Shown here: in pieces, positions 12,604 to 22,800 of the stretch | How the letters are laid out: each line of letters opens with the position of its first letter | Numbering within the stretch: position 1 is the first letter of the stretch | Source: Ancistrus triradiatus | Lineage: Eukaryota > Chordata > Actinopteri > Siluriformes > Loricariidae | NCBI GenBank assembly: GCA_025084515.1 | Contig: JAJAGP010000568.1 | Location: forward strand, 248,001-312,000 | Reading direction: 5' to 3' | Length of the DNA: 64,000 bases | Translations under genes and position numbers: made by a program | The notes under the pieces: model-generated | What the model saw: the letters and a program-made list of their open reading frames with translations, nothing else | The model's database searches: none | Told to the model about the DNA's origin: nothing

Positions 12604-14147
12604 CAGTGGGGCAAAAAAGTATTTAGTCAGCCACTGATTGCGTAAGTTTTCCTTCTTAGAAAGATGAGAGAAGTCTGTAATTTTCATCATAGGTACACTA
12701 CAACTATGAGACACAAAATGAGAAGAAAAAAAAAATCCAGGAAATCACATTGTAGGATTTTGAAAGAATTTAATTGTAAATCATGGTGGAAAATAAGTAT
12801 TTGGTCATCCAAAAACAAACAAGATTTCTGGCTCTCACAGACCTGTAACAACTTCTTTAAGAAACTCTTCTGTCCTCCACTCGTTACCTGTATTAATGAC
12901 ACCTGTTTGACCTCGTTATCTGTCTAATAGAAACCTGTCCACAGCCTCAAACAGTCGGACTCCAAACACAACCATGGCCAAGACCAAAGAGCTGTCGAAG
13001 GACACCAGGAAGAAAATTGTAGACCTGCACCAAGCTGGGAAGAGTGAATCTACAATAGGCAAGCAGGTTGGTGTGAATAAATCAACTGTGGGAGCAATTG
13101 AAGACATACCAGACCATTAATAATCTCCTTCGATCTGGGGCTCCACGCAAGATCTCATCCCGTGGGGTCAAAATGATCATGAGAACGGTGAGCAAAAGTC
13201 CCAGAACTACATGGAGGGACCTGATGAATGACCTGCAGAGAGCTGGGACCAAAGTAACAAAGCTACCATCAGTAACACACTACGCCGAGAGGGACTCGGA
13301 TCCTTGCAGTTCCAGGTGTGTGTCCCTGATTAAGCCAGTTAACATTGTCCAGGCCCGTCTGAAGTTTCCTAAAGCATGGATGATCCAGAAGAGGATTTGG
13401 GAAGAAATCCATGTGGTCAGATATGAAACTAAAACTTTTGGTAAAAAACTCAACCGCAGTGTTTGGCAGAAGAAGATCCTGAGTTCGCCATAACATGTAA
13501 AAGCATGGTGGTGAAAACCTCATGCTTTGAGGCGTTTTTATGCTAGGGGAGAGGACGACTGATCTGTGTTAAGGAAGAATGAACGGAGCCTGTATCGTGA
13601 GAGCATTGAAGATGGAACATGGCTGGGTCGTCCAAGCATGGACAATGATCCCAAACAACCGTTCGGGAAAACAAAGGAGTGGCTCTTAAAAAAGCATTTC
13701 AAGGTCATGGAGTTGGCCTAGGGCCAGTCTCCAGACCTCAACCCCATAGAAAATTGGGGAGGGAGTTGAAAGTCCATGTTGCCCCCCCCCAAAAACTCCA
13801 CTGCATATAGAGGAGATCTGCATGGAGAATGGGCAAAAATACCAGCTTACAGTGTGTGCAAACCTGGTGAAGACTTACAGGAAAAACGTTGACCTCTGTC
13901 ATTGCCAACAAAAAGTTATGTTACAAAGTATTGAAGTGAACCAAATGGTATTGACCAAATACTTATGTTCCACCATGATTTACAATTAAATTCTTTAAAA
14001 ATCCTACAATGTGATTTCCTGGATTTTTTTCTCATTTTGTCTCTCATAGTTGAAGTGTACCTATGATGAAAATTACAGACACCTCTCATCTTTCAAAGTA
14101 GGAGAACTTGCACAATCAGTGGCTGACAATACTTTTTTGCCCCACTG
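12604..14147 (+). mobile_element. Tc1-like element 'A', copy 1, full length with both TIRs
   Basis: The left terminus 'cagtggggcaaaaaagtatt' is mirrored by 'actttttttgccccactg'-type sequence at the right end. Both ends are flanked by TA (12602-12603 and 14148-14149). Inner terminal repeats of about 100 bp share 'tctgtaattttcatcatagg' and its inverse. Length is 1,544 bp, normal for Tc1-like elements. It is nested inside an older, oppositely oriented Tc1 copy and is a relative of the element at 55904-57415. Confidence 0.9.
12974..13934 (+). pseudogene. Tc1-A transposase pseudogene
   Basis: This would encode the cut-and-paste transposase of the surrounding element: an N-terminal paired-like helix-turn-helix DNA-binding region, then a DD34E catalytic domain. 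The start codon follows 'aaccatggcc', and the first codons give the usual MAKTKELSKDTRKK opening. The reading frame breaks after 'gggagcaattg' near 13100, where about 11 bases seem to be missing. It resumes in another frame (RSGAPRKIS, near 13130) and breaks again near 13255, near the second aspartate (an extra base in 'gcatggacaatgat') and in the SPDLNPIE block. The end matches the family's final VTKY-stop. It cannot make a working enzyme. Its closest relative here is the copy at 56239-57235. Confidence 0.85.
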
Positions 14148-14255
14148 TACATGCCTGAATTCATGGAATTGCTGTCATGTGATTATCTGCTTACATATTT
14201 GCATTAATAAGCAGTTAAACCTGTGTACCTAATGAAGTGGCTGGAGAGTACATGC
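14148..14255 (-). mobile_element. Tc1-like element 'B', minus-strand copy, right end
   Basis: Directly after the TA of the nested element, the host copy resumes with 'catgcctgaattcatggaat' and runs to its terminus 'gtgtacctaatgaagtggct'. Joining 12603 to 14148 restores the expected family order. Confidence 0.7.
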
Positions 14256-14769
14256 ATGTGCGCCCCAACCAGTGGGAGGGCTGCATAATAAAGGGCACCC
14301 TATTCCAAATTTAATATGCTGAAATCCCCAATAAGAGCAGCCAAGAGGATCATCATATATAGTATCACTTAACACTGTGACTACACCTACTGAAAATCAT
14401 TTCTTCTCTTTTGTATAGCCATTTTCATTTAATGTTAAAATAACAAACGTAGTTCTTGCATAAGTATAACCAAGATTGTTCATGCAAAATGTTTATTTTA
14501 AAATGGTGTTGTGTTAGGGGGTTATTAAGGCATCACCCCAATTTTGTGTTAACAAATTTTGGGGGAAATGTGTATGAAGTAGTGAATGCACATGCCATGT
14601 GTGCGCAAGAGTCATTGCAAAGTGATTACACATGAAATTATTACTACATTTAACCTCAAAGTTCTGAGTCTTACCGCCTCAGATCATCATATATGCTGTA
14701 GCAAAGCGGAGAGAATACCAAGTGACGTATCACAGAAAAACATGTGCTTTTTGGGTTTTAATCATAAAT
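14256..14769. other. Unassigned AT-rich sequence
   Basis: No feature recognised. Confidence 0.5.
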
Positions 14770-15030
14770 AAAATGGCAAAAAAGCTCAAAGTGGAATGAC
14801 CAAGCATTCAAGAAATTAACAAAAGTTCCATCAAGTGCAGTGCTCAAAACTATCAAACGTTACAGTGAAACTGGGTTTTTTGACTATCATGCCAGTAAAG
14901 GAAGATGAAGAGCCACCTGCTGCAGATAAACATATTAAAGTTATTAGCCTAAGAAATTGCCAGTTAAGAGAGCCACAGATTACAGCTGACAAATGCTTTA
15001 CAGAGCTGTAGCAGCATAGCCAACATCAAA
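14770..15030 (+). pseudogene. Tc1-like transposase N-terminal remnant
   Basis: From 'aaaatggcaaaaaagctcaa' onward the text follows the N-terminal helix-turn-helix part of a Tc1-like transposase. Recognisable pieces are 'aaaactatcaaacgttacag' (the usual TLRKIVKRHSETG region) and 'taagaaattgccagttaaga' (SLRNRQLT region). Several frameshifts interrupt it, and no catalytic domain follows. The family differs from elements A to E. Confidence 0.6.
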
Positions 15031-15484
15031 TCTAATTTAAATTACTTTATTAGCACAAGGGTTCTTTTCTAATGTGAGCTCAATAAAAACCACACACCCC
15101 AATGCACACATCCTGCTATCCCTGTGAGGACTCCATTGTCATAATGATTACTGTAGCTAATTAACGCTGCACCTAACCTCAGTAAGATAAAGCAAATCAT
15201 ACAACTCGTTTTTTCACATGAAAGTTGCCACTTAAAAAAAAAAAATGCAACTAAACATTTGAGGAATGGCAAGAGTCCTCATAAGTCAAGTTTCCAGGTT
15301 TTTCTGTCATTTTGAGGCCATTTGGTCCTCACAGTATTGACAGACAAGGTGTACAAACGCACATACACAGTATTGGGTAGGTTTAAGGGTATTTTCCATA
15401 GACAATGATTACTGCAGCGTAGTAATACAAACCTTCACCTTACTCTAACCTTACTTGATATTTTCAAATACAGCTTGCAAGCAA
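15031..15484. other. Unassigned sequence
   Basis: AT-rich with no recognised feature. Confidence 0.5.
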
Positions 15485-16200
15485 TTGATGTTATCCTTCA
15501 GGGGACAGATGGTACTAATTCTGGGTTAGGTCTCACTTTGCTCTTAGAACAGCCTAAACCCTTCATGGCATGGATTCCACAAGATGTTGAACACATTTCT
15601 TTGACATTCTGCAATTCTAGCAAATTTTGCAGGTGCACGTTCATGCTGAGAATTTCAGTTTCTACCACATCCCAAAGATGTTCTATTGGATTCAGATCTG
15701 GTTAATGGAAAGTGGGATGTGGCCATGAAGAAATGTGCATGGTCCACAACAATTACACTCAAATAGCCTGTGGCATTCAAGCAGAGATTGATTTGTAATA
15801 ACCTCCCCAAAGTGTGACAAGACTACATTCCCTACACAATTACAAGGCCTCCACCAGCCTGGGCTTTTGACTCAATTCTGGTTGGGTTCATGGATTCGTG
15901 CTGTTGGTGCCAAGTTCTGACCCTATAATCTGTGAGCCTCAGCAAAAATCAAGCTTGATCAGATCAGGCTACACTTTTCCAGTCTTCAACTTAAGATTTG
16001 AGAGTCTGTGCCCACTCCTCCCTCAGATTTATGTTTTTGCCTGACAGCCATGGAACCTGACATGGACTTATGTTATGGCCCATCTGCCTTAAGGTTCAAA
16101 ATGTACATTCTGAGATGCTCTTCTCCTCACCACAGCTTTACAGAATGGTTATCCGAGTTATCACAGCATTTCTGTCAAATGGGGCTTTATCTCTCTAACA
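15485..16200 (-). mobile_element. Tc1-like element, minus-strand relic (B-related)
   Basis: Read on the minus strand, this shows scattered Tc1 transposase blocks related to element B. The plus-strand text contains 'ttctattggattcagatctg' (inverse of SPDLNPIE), 'tagcctgtggcattcaagca', 'ccaccagcctgg', 'catggattcgtgctgttggt' and 'attctgagatgctcttctcc'. Both termini are gone and indels occur throughout. Confidence 0.65.
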
Positions 16201-17721
16201 AGCAATATGTAAACATCTACTGTCTCACAACTGCTTTATCTGGCACAAAACCCTTCAACATAAACATTACCTCATACTTAGCCACTTAATAAAACTAAAC
16301 TGAAGGGTGCAGGTAGATGTAAGAAGCCATTTTGAATGTGGTCTAGCATTATTTTTCTGATCACCATTCATTATTTTGGATTAGTTGTTTGGATAGCAGA
16401 TTAGTGGTTTCAATTACCTTGTACAATAAAGTGGAAATTTGGATAATGAGAGTTTGTATAGCAAAGTTTGGCTAATATTTACTAAAGTATTGCACAGACT
16501 GAAGCCAGTGTGTCAAATCTGATTGACAATACTTTATTATGGAATGAACTGGCCATACTGTATGCCATCTAATTTTACAGAATGGCAACAGTAATCAAGC
16601 TAGGACGAATTCAGTCAATAAATAGAGGTGAGCTATCAACAATTTTCACAATGAACCACATGCATGCCTCATAAAAATAATCTATTAACGAGCAAATTGA
16701 CTAACAGAGGAATGAAAACTTCCCTACACGTATGCTGGTGTTGTTCAGTTTAAGAATTTAAACGGTACAAACTTTAGGACTAAGTGCCCGTCAGACAACT
16801 CTTCTTTTTCTATGTCATAAAGAGCCATCTAGTGGGGATTTCAGGTTCTACATCCAAGCAGCAGTTCCCTTAACCGTCCACATGGTGGGAGCAAGTATCA
16901 CAGAATGACTTTAGGCTTAGAAAGGAATACAGTGAGGTACGACAAGTGACCAAATGCCTTTGTCCATTCATAAGCTTACCTAAAACTGCTTAACATCAGT
17001 AAATACCTAAAGATTAGATATTGTTTACACAATACTGTTGGGTTGTGTCAAGTGTGGTGGCCTTAAGGTCATAACACTTAACTTTGTAGAAGTAGTTCCC
17101 ATAATAGACGAAAGACAAAAACTGTAAAAAGACTGGAGCTGTGATAAACCCACTACTTCCACTTATTCTTTTAAAATATGGATATTGAAATCTGTCACAG
17201 TTGTTGAGGATCATCTCTGTGCAGTAAGCTCAACTCAATAGTTCATAATTATCTGAAGGTTAAACATTCCACATTTTACGTTTTGCCATTAATATTGCAA
17301 TATTTAAAAATTACAGATGGTGAAGACAGGACAAATGATTGATTTTCACTCTAGCAATGTACAAGGTGCATTCACAAAGGAAATTAGTTGCACTGGCTAG
17401 CAGAATTTTAGCTTAATATGTTTTATATTTTATTAGATGCATTTTATTAGCATTTTCTCCCAAGGATAAGGTATGGGCAATGTTATTTCTGGCATTTGGT
17501 TCAGATTAGAACTGACGATTGCATCCCTAGAACTTTCTTTTATGATCTTGCCCTCTTCACACAGTGTTTGGTGGGTATATAATCAGTTATCACAAATGAA
17601 AACAATTAGATTAGGGCACGTCTTATGAGAAACAGTATAGCCTTATTTAATTAGAATGAATATTCCTTTGTAAAACATGGATGCAACTCATTTCAGACTG
17701 ACCTTGTTAGTCTCATATGAG

Positions 17722-17723
<2 letters not shown>
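16201..17723. other. Unassigned AT-rich sequence
   Basis: No exon, RNA gene or repeat recognised. Confidence 0.5.

Positions 17724-17780
<57 letters not shown>
17724..17780 (+). repeat. (GT)n microsatellite with a GA tail
   Basis: About 25 uninterrupted GT units (17724-17774) followed by a short GA run. Confidence 0.97.
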
Positions 17781-17782
<2 letters not shown>

Positions 17783-17784
17783 GC

Positions 17785-18115
17785 GATGCATAGCGATGTT
17801 AAAATGGCATAATGTCTATTGTCAGGTGAGACGATGCATCATCCCAGTTGGATTATGCGTTCTTAAGCCACCATCTAATGCAATTCCATTTATGAACACC
17901 TGAGGGTGCAGTCGTACTCACAGTCGCATAGCCTGTTCTCATTGAGAATCATGTTTCAAAGAAACATTATTTCAAATCGTTATTCTTCAGATAATGAAGT
18001 AAGGTTGTCACTAGGTTATTTAAGATAGGGTGAAGCTACAGCAGGGCAATGTTTGGAATTTAAACCTAATGTTTCTAGTAATTTCTTTTAATTGCAGGGG
18101 ACTAAAATTGGTTGG
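17785..18115 (-). mobile_element. hAT-like MITE family 'G', reverse copy
   Basis: The minus strand contains 'tagtcccctgcaattaaaa'-type sequence, 'gtagcttcaccctat', 'ctgaagaataac' and 'gatgcatcg' in the same order as the copies at 20866-21190 and 22212-22629. Its outer end is lost at the GT microsatellite. Confidence 0.65.
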
Positions 18116-18639
18116 TTGTTTAAGAATTTATACAACAAAATGTGCAATGTTTTGCATTTGTTTACACTATTATTATTATTTTTTTTTTTTAAACACAGAC
18201 ACAAAAATGAAGGTTATTCATCAAATGTAAAATCAATCACGAGAAAATTGAATTGTGAACTTGTGGTATTGTGAATCAAATCATGAGTAGAGTGTATTGT
18301 TACAAACCTAACACAGACACAGGTAGGCATTACATTTTGTGCAACAGGGTTGTTATCTGAAATGGACGTTGACCAGACTTTTGCTACTGGAATGAAAATA
18401 TAAAGGGTATTTTCACAAGAAAGCTGTGCAAATGATACGGAGATGCATCAGAGATGCTGCTGAAAACATAAGTGATTGATGAGTGATTGAATCAAATGAT
18501 ACTTTGATGGAAGCCAAAAACACACTGTCAAACAGTATTACTAACAACACGGAAGATCAGCCAGAAGAAAGACAATCGAAGTTCAAGTTAACTCACACGT
18601 TAAACGAGCATTATGCAGGTAAAAAAAAAAAAAAAAGTG

Positions 18640-18782
18640 CCCTCTAGACGATCAGCTCCACCATTCCAACAAGGACATTCACTTTTACTACAAACACATT
18701 TACATCTAAACTTGTAAAGTTGCTTTGAGACAATGCTCCATTGTAAAAAGCGCTATATAAATAAATCTGACTTGACTTGACA
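18640..18782 (+). mobile_element. L2-type LINE 3' end
   Basis: It contains 'gctttgagacaatgctccat' and 'aaaagcgctatataaataaa' followed by a short (TTGAC)n tail. This is the hallmark 3' terminus of fish L2-clade LINEs. Only the last ~140 bases are present, as expected from 5' truncation. The same tail recurs twice near 48.3 and 48.75 kb. Confidence 0.75.
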
Positions 18783-19364
18783 GCTCATACAAATGGACTT
18801 TTATTTCCTTTTATAATTTATTCGAATTGTTTAAAAAAATAAAAAGTGAATGGATGTTGATTGGATGATAGTTAAACGGCACACAGAGGCGCAGACACTT
18901 TTCATATAGCAAATCACAGGCAGTAAAGCACTGTACTTCCAACATGACTCATTACACCTGCCACAGAAAGGTAAGGCTACAGACCTGTCCAGCCACATAC
19001 AAGTGCTGGACAACAGTATATTACCTAAAATTAGTTCCTGACTCTGAAGCTACTACAACTATCTCAAGCATCTAGTTGATGGCCTCCACTCCAAAACACA
19101 ACTACGTATACTGGTTTCAATACTACTTACACACTCCCCACACTGACTCAACAGGCCTGTTAGTGTGTGCACGTTTGAAAGAGAAAGAGAAAGAAAAACG
19201 AGGACACGGTTTGAAGTACATGATCACTGTCACGTCAACATCCCTCGCTATAAAATGTGCCAGTGATTCATTTAGTAAAATCCAATCCAATCTAACAGTG
19301 TGGGTCTGAAGAAACGTTGTGGAGAATCATTCATACTGTAATAGTAACGACAAAACACAACAAC
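18783..19364. other. Unassigned sequence
   Basis: No feature recognised. Confidence 0.5.
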
Positions 19365-19640
19365 AACTACTTACCTCCACAGTCAACTGACTTAAACCCC
19401 ATCATCCATTTAAAGCCAGGTTACATTTTGGAACACTGATATCATACTAGGATAACAAGGACCATCAGATTTTGCAAATTGTGGAGTCCATACTACTGCA
19501 TGTTCATTACAGCAAAATGTCAGCACCAATTATGAATAAATTCTGAAACGTAAAAAAAGGTTTTACGCAAAGACTCAACTTTTCCCAATTTTTTTTGCTG
19601 ACATTACCTGTAGTGAAAAAAAATGCATTTCCACTATTGG
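19365..19640 (+). pseudogene. Possible Tc1-like transposase 3' remnant
   Basis: 'cctccacagtcaactgactt' followed by 'aaaccccatcatcc' resembles the PPQSPDLNPIE block of Tc1 transposases with the glutamate lost. The downstream text fits a decayed C-terminus. No terminal repeat is recognised. Confidence 0.4.
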
Positions 19641-20487
19641 TGACTTATACTGTAGGTGGCATAAAAACATTTTATCAATCTAGCACAAAACAGACAAATA
19701 GAAACCAGCAAAACATCCAGAAGCCTCACTAATATCCAATGAAATCAAGATGTAATTCCATAGACAATTCAGGCTTTTACAATTTGCCACAAATCCAATA
19801 AATACCACCCACATTATTCCTTTAAACTGCAGATTTTCAGGCAAAGATTCATTTCCCAGCCCTGTTTAAACAATGCATACATCAATTGTGTGCCATGCTA
19901 GAGTAACAAAACCAAATGGTTCTACGCCTGTGAGAAAGCAAAGAAAGAGGAAAAAAAGATGGCTTGCAGCCAAGGTCAACACAGAGCTTTCAAAAAGGCT
20001 GTAATATGACCAACACAAAATGTTTATACACAAAATGACTGGTCTGACATTTGAAAGAATGGAATACCAGTTTTAAATAGTGCTATATATCAGTCAGACA
20101 GTTTACAATTATCTGCAAATATAATGTTTGCTGTACGAGCACCAGGGCAGTAAAAGCTATTTTAAGGGTGGATTATAAATAGAAGCACCATGTCACAATT
20201 CTTACAGTCAGAAAGAACCCTCTTACTATTTATAACATTTCTGATGTGCGCTTGTTAAACAAGTCCACTCGATACACACATCAGAAGGGGAGTTCTCGTT
20301 TCAGTTGAGGAGAAACGTTCTCTGGTATTATGTTAGAAGACGCGGATATTGTGGATTTTACAAGCACAGATCAGGAAATGCAACTAATTTTCCTCATATA
20401 GTGTAATTGTTGACTTCAAATTCTGTGAATATTTTAAAGATTATTGTATTTTAAACAAACAAACAACAACAACAAAAAATACCTTTA
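19641..20487. other. Unassigned AT-rich sequence
   Basis: No feature recognised. Confidence 0.5.
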
Positions 20488-20836
20488 GGGGGTGGCACGG
20501 TGGGTCAGTGGGTAGTGCTGTTGTCTCACAGCAGAAGGTCCTGGGTTCAATCCCAGGTGGAGTGGTCTGGGTGCTTTTGTGTAGTTTGCGCACGTCTTCC
20601 CCGTGTCTGTTTGGGTTTACTCTGGGTACTCCCGTTTCCACCCACAGTCCAGACATGTGTGTTAGGTTAAATGGTGTCTCTAAAGTGCCCTTAATGTGCG
20701 AGTGTGTGCCCTATGATGGATTAGTGCCTGTCTAGGGTTGTTCCTGATTTTGCGCTCTGTGCCGCCGGATAGACACCAGCTCTCTCGAGACCCTCTCCAG
20801 GATCAAGTGGATAAGAAAGCAAGTGAATGAATGAAG
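20488..20836 (+). mobile_element. DANA/HE1-type (V-SINE) SINE, nearly full length
   Basis: tRNA-like head 'ggtggcacggtgggtcagtg' with a box-B-like 'ggttcaatccc', then the conserved fish V-SINE body ('tgtttgggtttactctgggt', 'ccacagtccagacatg', 'ctctaaagtgccctta'). It ends in 'ggataagaaagcaagtgaat' with short (GAAT) repeats. It is among the best preserved SINEs in the window. Confidence 0.8.
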
Positions 20837-20865
20837 AAAAGAAAAAATTAAATTAAATTTAAAAA

Positions 20866-21190
20866 GTAGTCCCCTGCAATTAAAATAACTCACTAGAAGG
20901 GGTTTAAAATTGTAAATAAAAATGTTCTATTGTAGCTTCACCATACACTAAATAAAGTGAAAATGTTCCTTTTATAACTGAATATAAATGTTTACTTTTC
21001 TTGTTTGAAAGTTAAACAAAAAGAATATTAATTCCACTGCAATTCAAAGAAATTAGATTTTAAATGAAGGTGTATGGAGGACACAAGATTGCGCCTTCTG
21101 GTGTTCAAAAAATGCAATTGCATCAGATCATCAATCTGTATGATGCACATTGTGACATTTTTGCATGGTGATGCATCGTTACACCCCTAG
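20866..21190 (+). mobile_element. hAT-like MITE family 'G', 5'-incomplete copy
   Basis: It shares 'tagtcccctgcaattaaaat' with the copy at 22212-22629 and ends in 'gatgcatcgttacaccccta', the inverse of the family's left terminus. The left end is missing next to the SINE. Confidence 0.65.
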
Positions 21191-21856
21191 TAAACCTAGA
21201 TTTTTCAACCATGAACACGGCGAGTTAGTTTGATCTTTCTTTCAGCACTAAATACATTTTGCATGTAATTTATGTAGAGACAATTTAAAGCCAGTTGTCC
21301 GTTTTCCAGGTCAAACTGAATGCTCCACTTGGAGTCCCACTTTGAAAAACCTACAAAGATGAAGTGCTCTGACAAACATTGCCTTCTTTCTTTATATTAC
21401 TCTGTAAAATCTGTGAAATTAACTGAAATGTACTTGTCCTTTGTTTGACTGTTACATACAGTAGACAATTCTTGTCCAAGCAGGTAATGCCCAGCCAAGT
21501 CTTTTTTCAGACCTGTTGGGAATACTGCAGACTATATTAAATATATAACTGTACTTTGTATAACTCACTTGGCCTTACTCTCCTAAATACTGTCGTACCC
21601 ACACACCAGCACAAACATGAACATCTCCAACAAAGGTGCCATTTACCTCGGGAAGGGTCAGCAGTTCCCTCCATCAGACAAGCGTTTGTTCTTGTTCGGA
21701 TGCTGCCCAGTCTCAGGCTTGGTCACTCTAGCAACTAAACTCCACCCCCTGACCCCCCACCCTGGGTTTCTACCACACTGGAGACAAGCTCCTTATTGTT
21801 CCATACACTCTAATAAATGACAAGTCTCCTGTTCAGACAAACTTTAGAGACCCTCT

Positions 21857-21858
<2 letters not shown>
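21191..21858. other. Unassigned sequence
   Basis: No feature recognised. The C-rich stretch at 21735-21770 is not a known motif. Confidence 0.5.

Positions 21859-21912
<54 letters not shown>
21859..21912 (+). repeat. (AC)n microsatellite
   Basis: About 27 uninterrupted AC units. Confidence 0.97.
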
Positions 21913-21915
<3 letters not shown>

Positions 21916-22211
21916 GAGAAGAGTGTGAGAGTGCTGTCAAATATAGGAAAGCTAGCTTTCGTGCTAAATCTCGCACCAAGCCTCTGAACACACCATTAAC
22001 ACTGCAGCACCACTACTATAATGATACCTTGTACAGGTCAGCTGGAAACTCCTGGCCTAAAAGCCCCTTTCATTAAAATGTGAGGTTAATGACAATTGCC
22101 TTTACAGCTTTCTTCTAGCTGCAGGTGTAGTGTTTATAATATTTGCTTAGCATCTGTGGGTCAAGTGCAAGTAATAAACTAGGCAACAGCCACATTTTAT
22201 TGTGCATTTAT

Positions 22212-22629
22212 TAGGGGTGTAACAACAGGCCTACACTCTGCTCACAATTTGATTTTATGATTTTTTTTTCTGGTGTAAACAATGCTAAACATTACATTTT
22301 CTTTAATAACTTTGAATTAAAACTTTAGTCCCCTGCAATTAAAATAAATGACTAAAAACAGAGGTTTAAATAAAATAGTACACAAAATGCTTTATTGAAG
22401 CATCACCCTATATTAAATGAGTAAAAACATGCGTTTCTTTTTTCTGAAGAATAACAATTCAAAATGTGTACTTTTCTCATATAAAAATGTAAACGAAAAT
22501 GATTAACCTGCTGCAATCACAAGACATTTAAAAAGGAGTTGCGCATGATTGTGCACAGACGCATGTGACAATCTCCACGATGACATTTTTGTATCGCGAT
22601 GCATCACGTCATGATCGGTACACTCCTAG
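22212..22629 (+). mobile_element. hAT-like MITE family 'G', complete-looking copy (418 bp)
   Basis: The left end 'taggggtgtaac' is mirrored by the right end 'ggtacactccta'. The body is AT-rich and has no open frame. The internal 'gatgcatcac' and 'tagtcccctgcaattaaaat' blocks are shared with the two other copies. I could not establish a clean 8-bp target duplication, so the hAT assignment rests on terminus style alone. Confidence 0.6.
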
Positions 22630-22685
22630 TTTTTATATATGCTAACAGGATGACATTATATGTAATTCATATTTATATGCATAAT

Positions 22686-22800
22686 ATTAATATAGAGGTT
22701 AAGGTCCAGGGTTCAAATCCCACTTTTGATTGTAAGACTGTATCATGCAAGTTGCCCTGGATAAGGGTGTTTACTGTCTACGGATGCTGTAAATGGAAAA
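22686..22800 (+). mobile_element. SINE 3' fragment
   Basis: Box-B-like 'ggttcaaatccc', then 'gccctggataagggtgttta' and 'ctgtaaatgg', the usual end of a common fish tRNA-SINE. The 5' half is absent. Confidence 0.6.

Noticed and set aside
20541..20551. tRNA-like box B ('ggttcaatccc') suggesting a tRNA gene
   Set aside because: It is part of a SINE head and no cloverleaf-forming tRNA of about 73 bases is present; the same applies to the other box-B-like sites.
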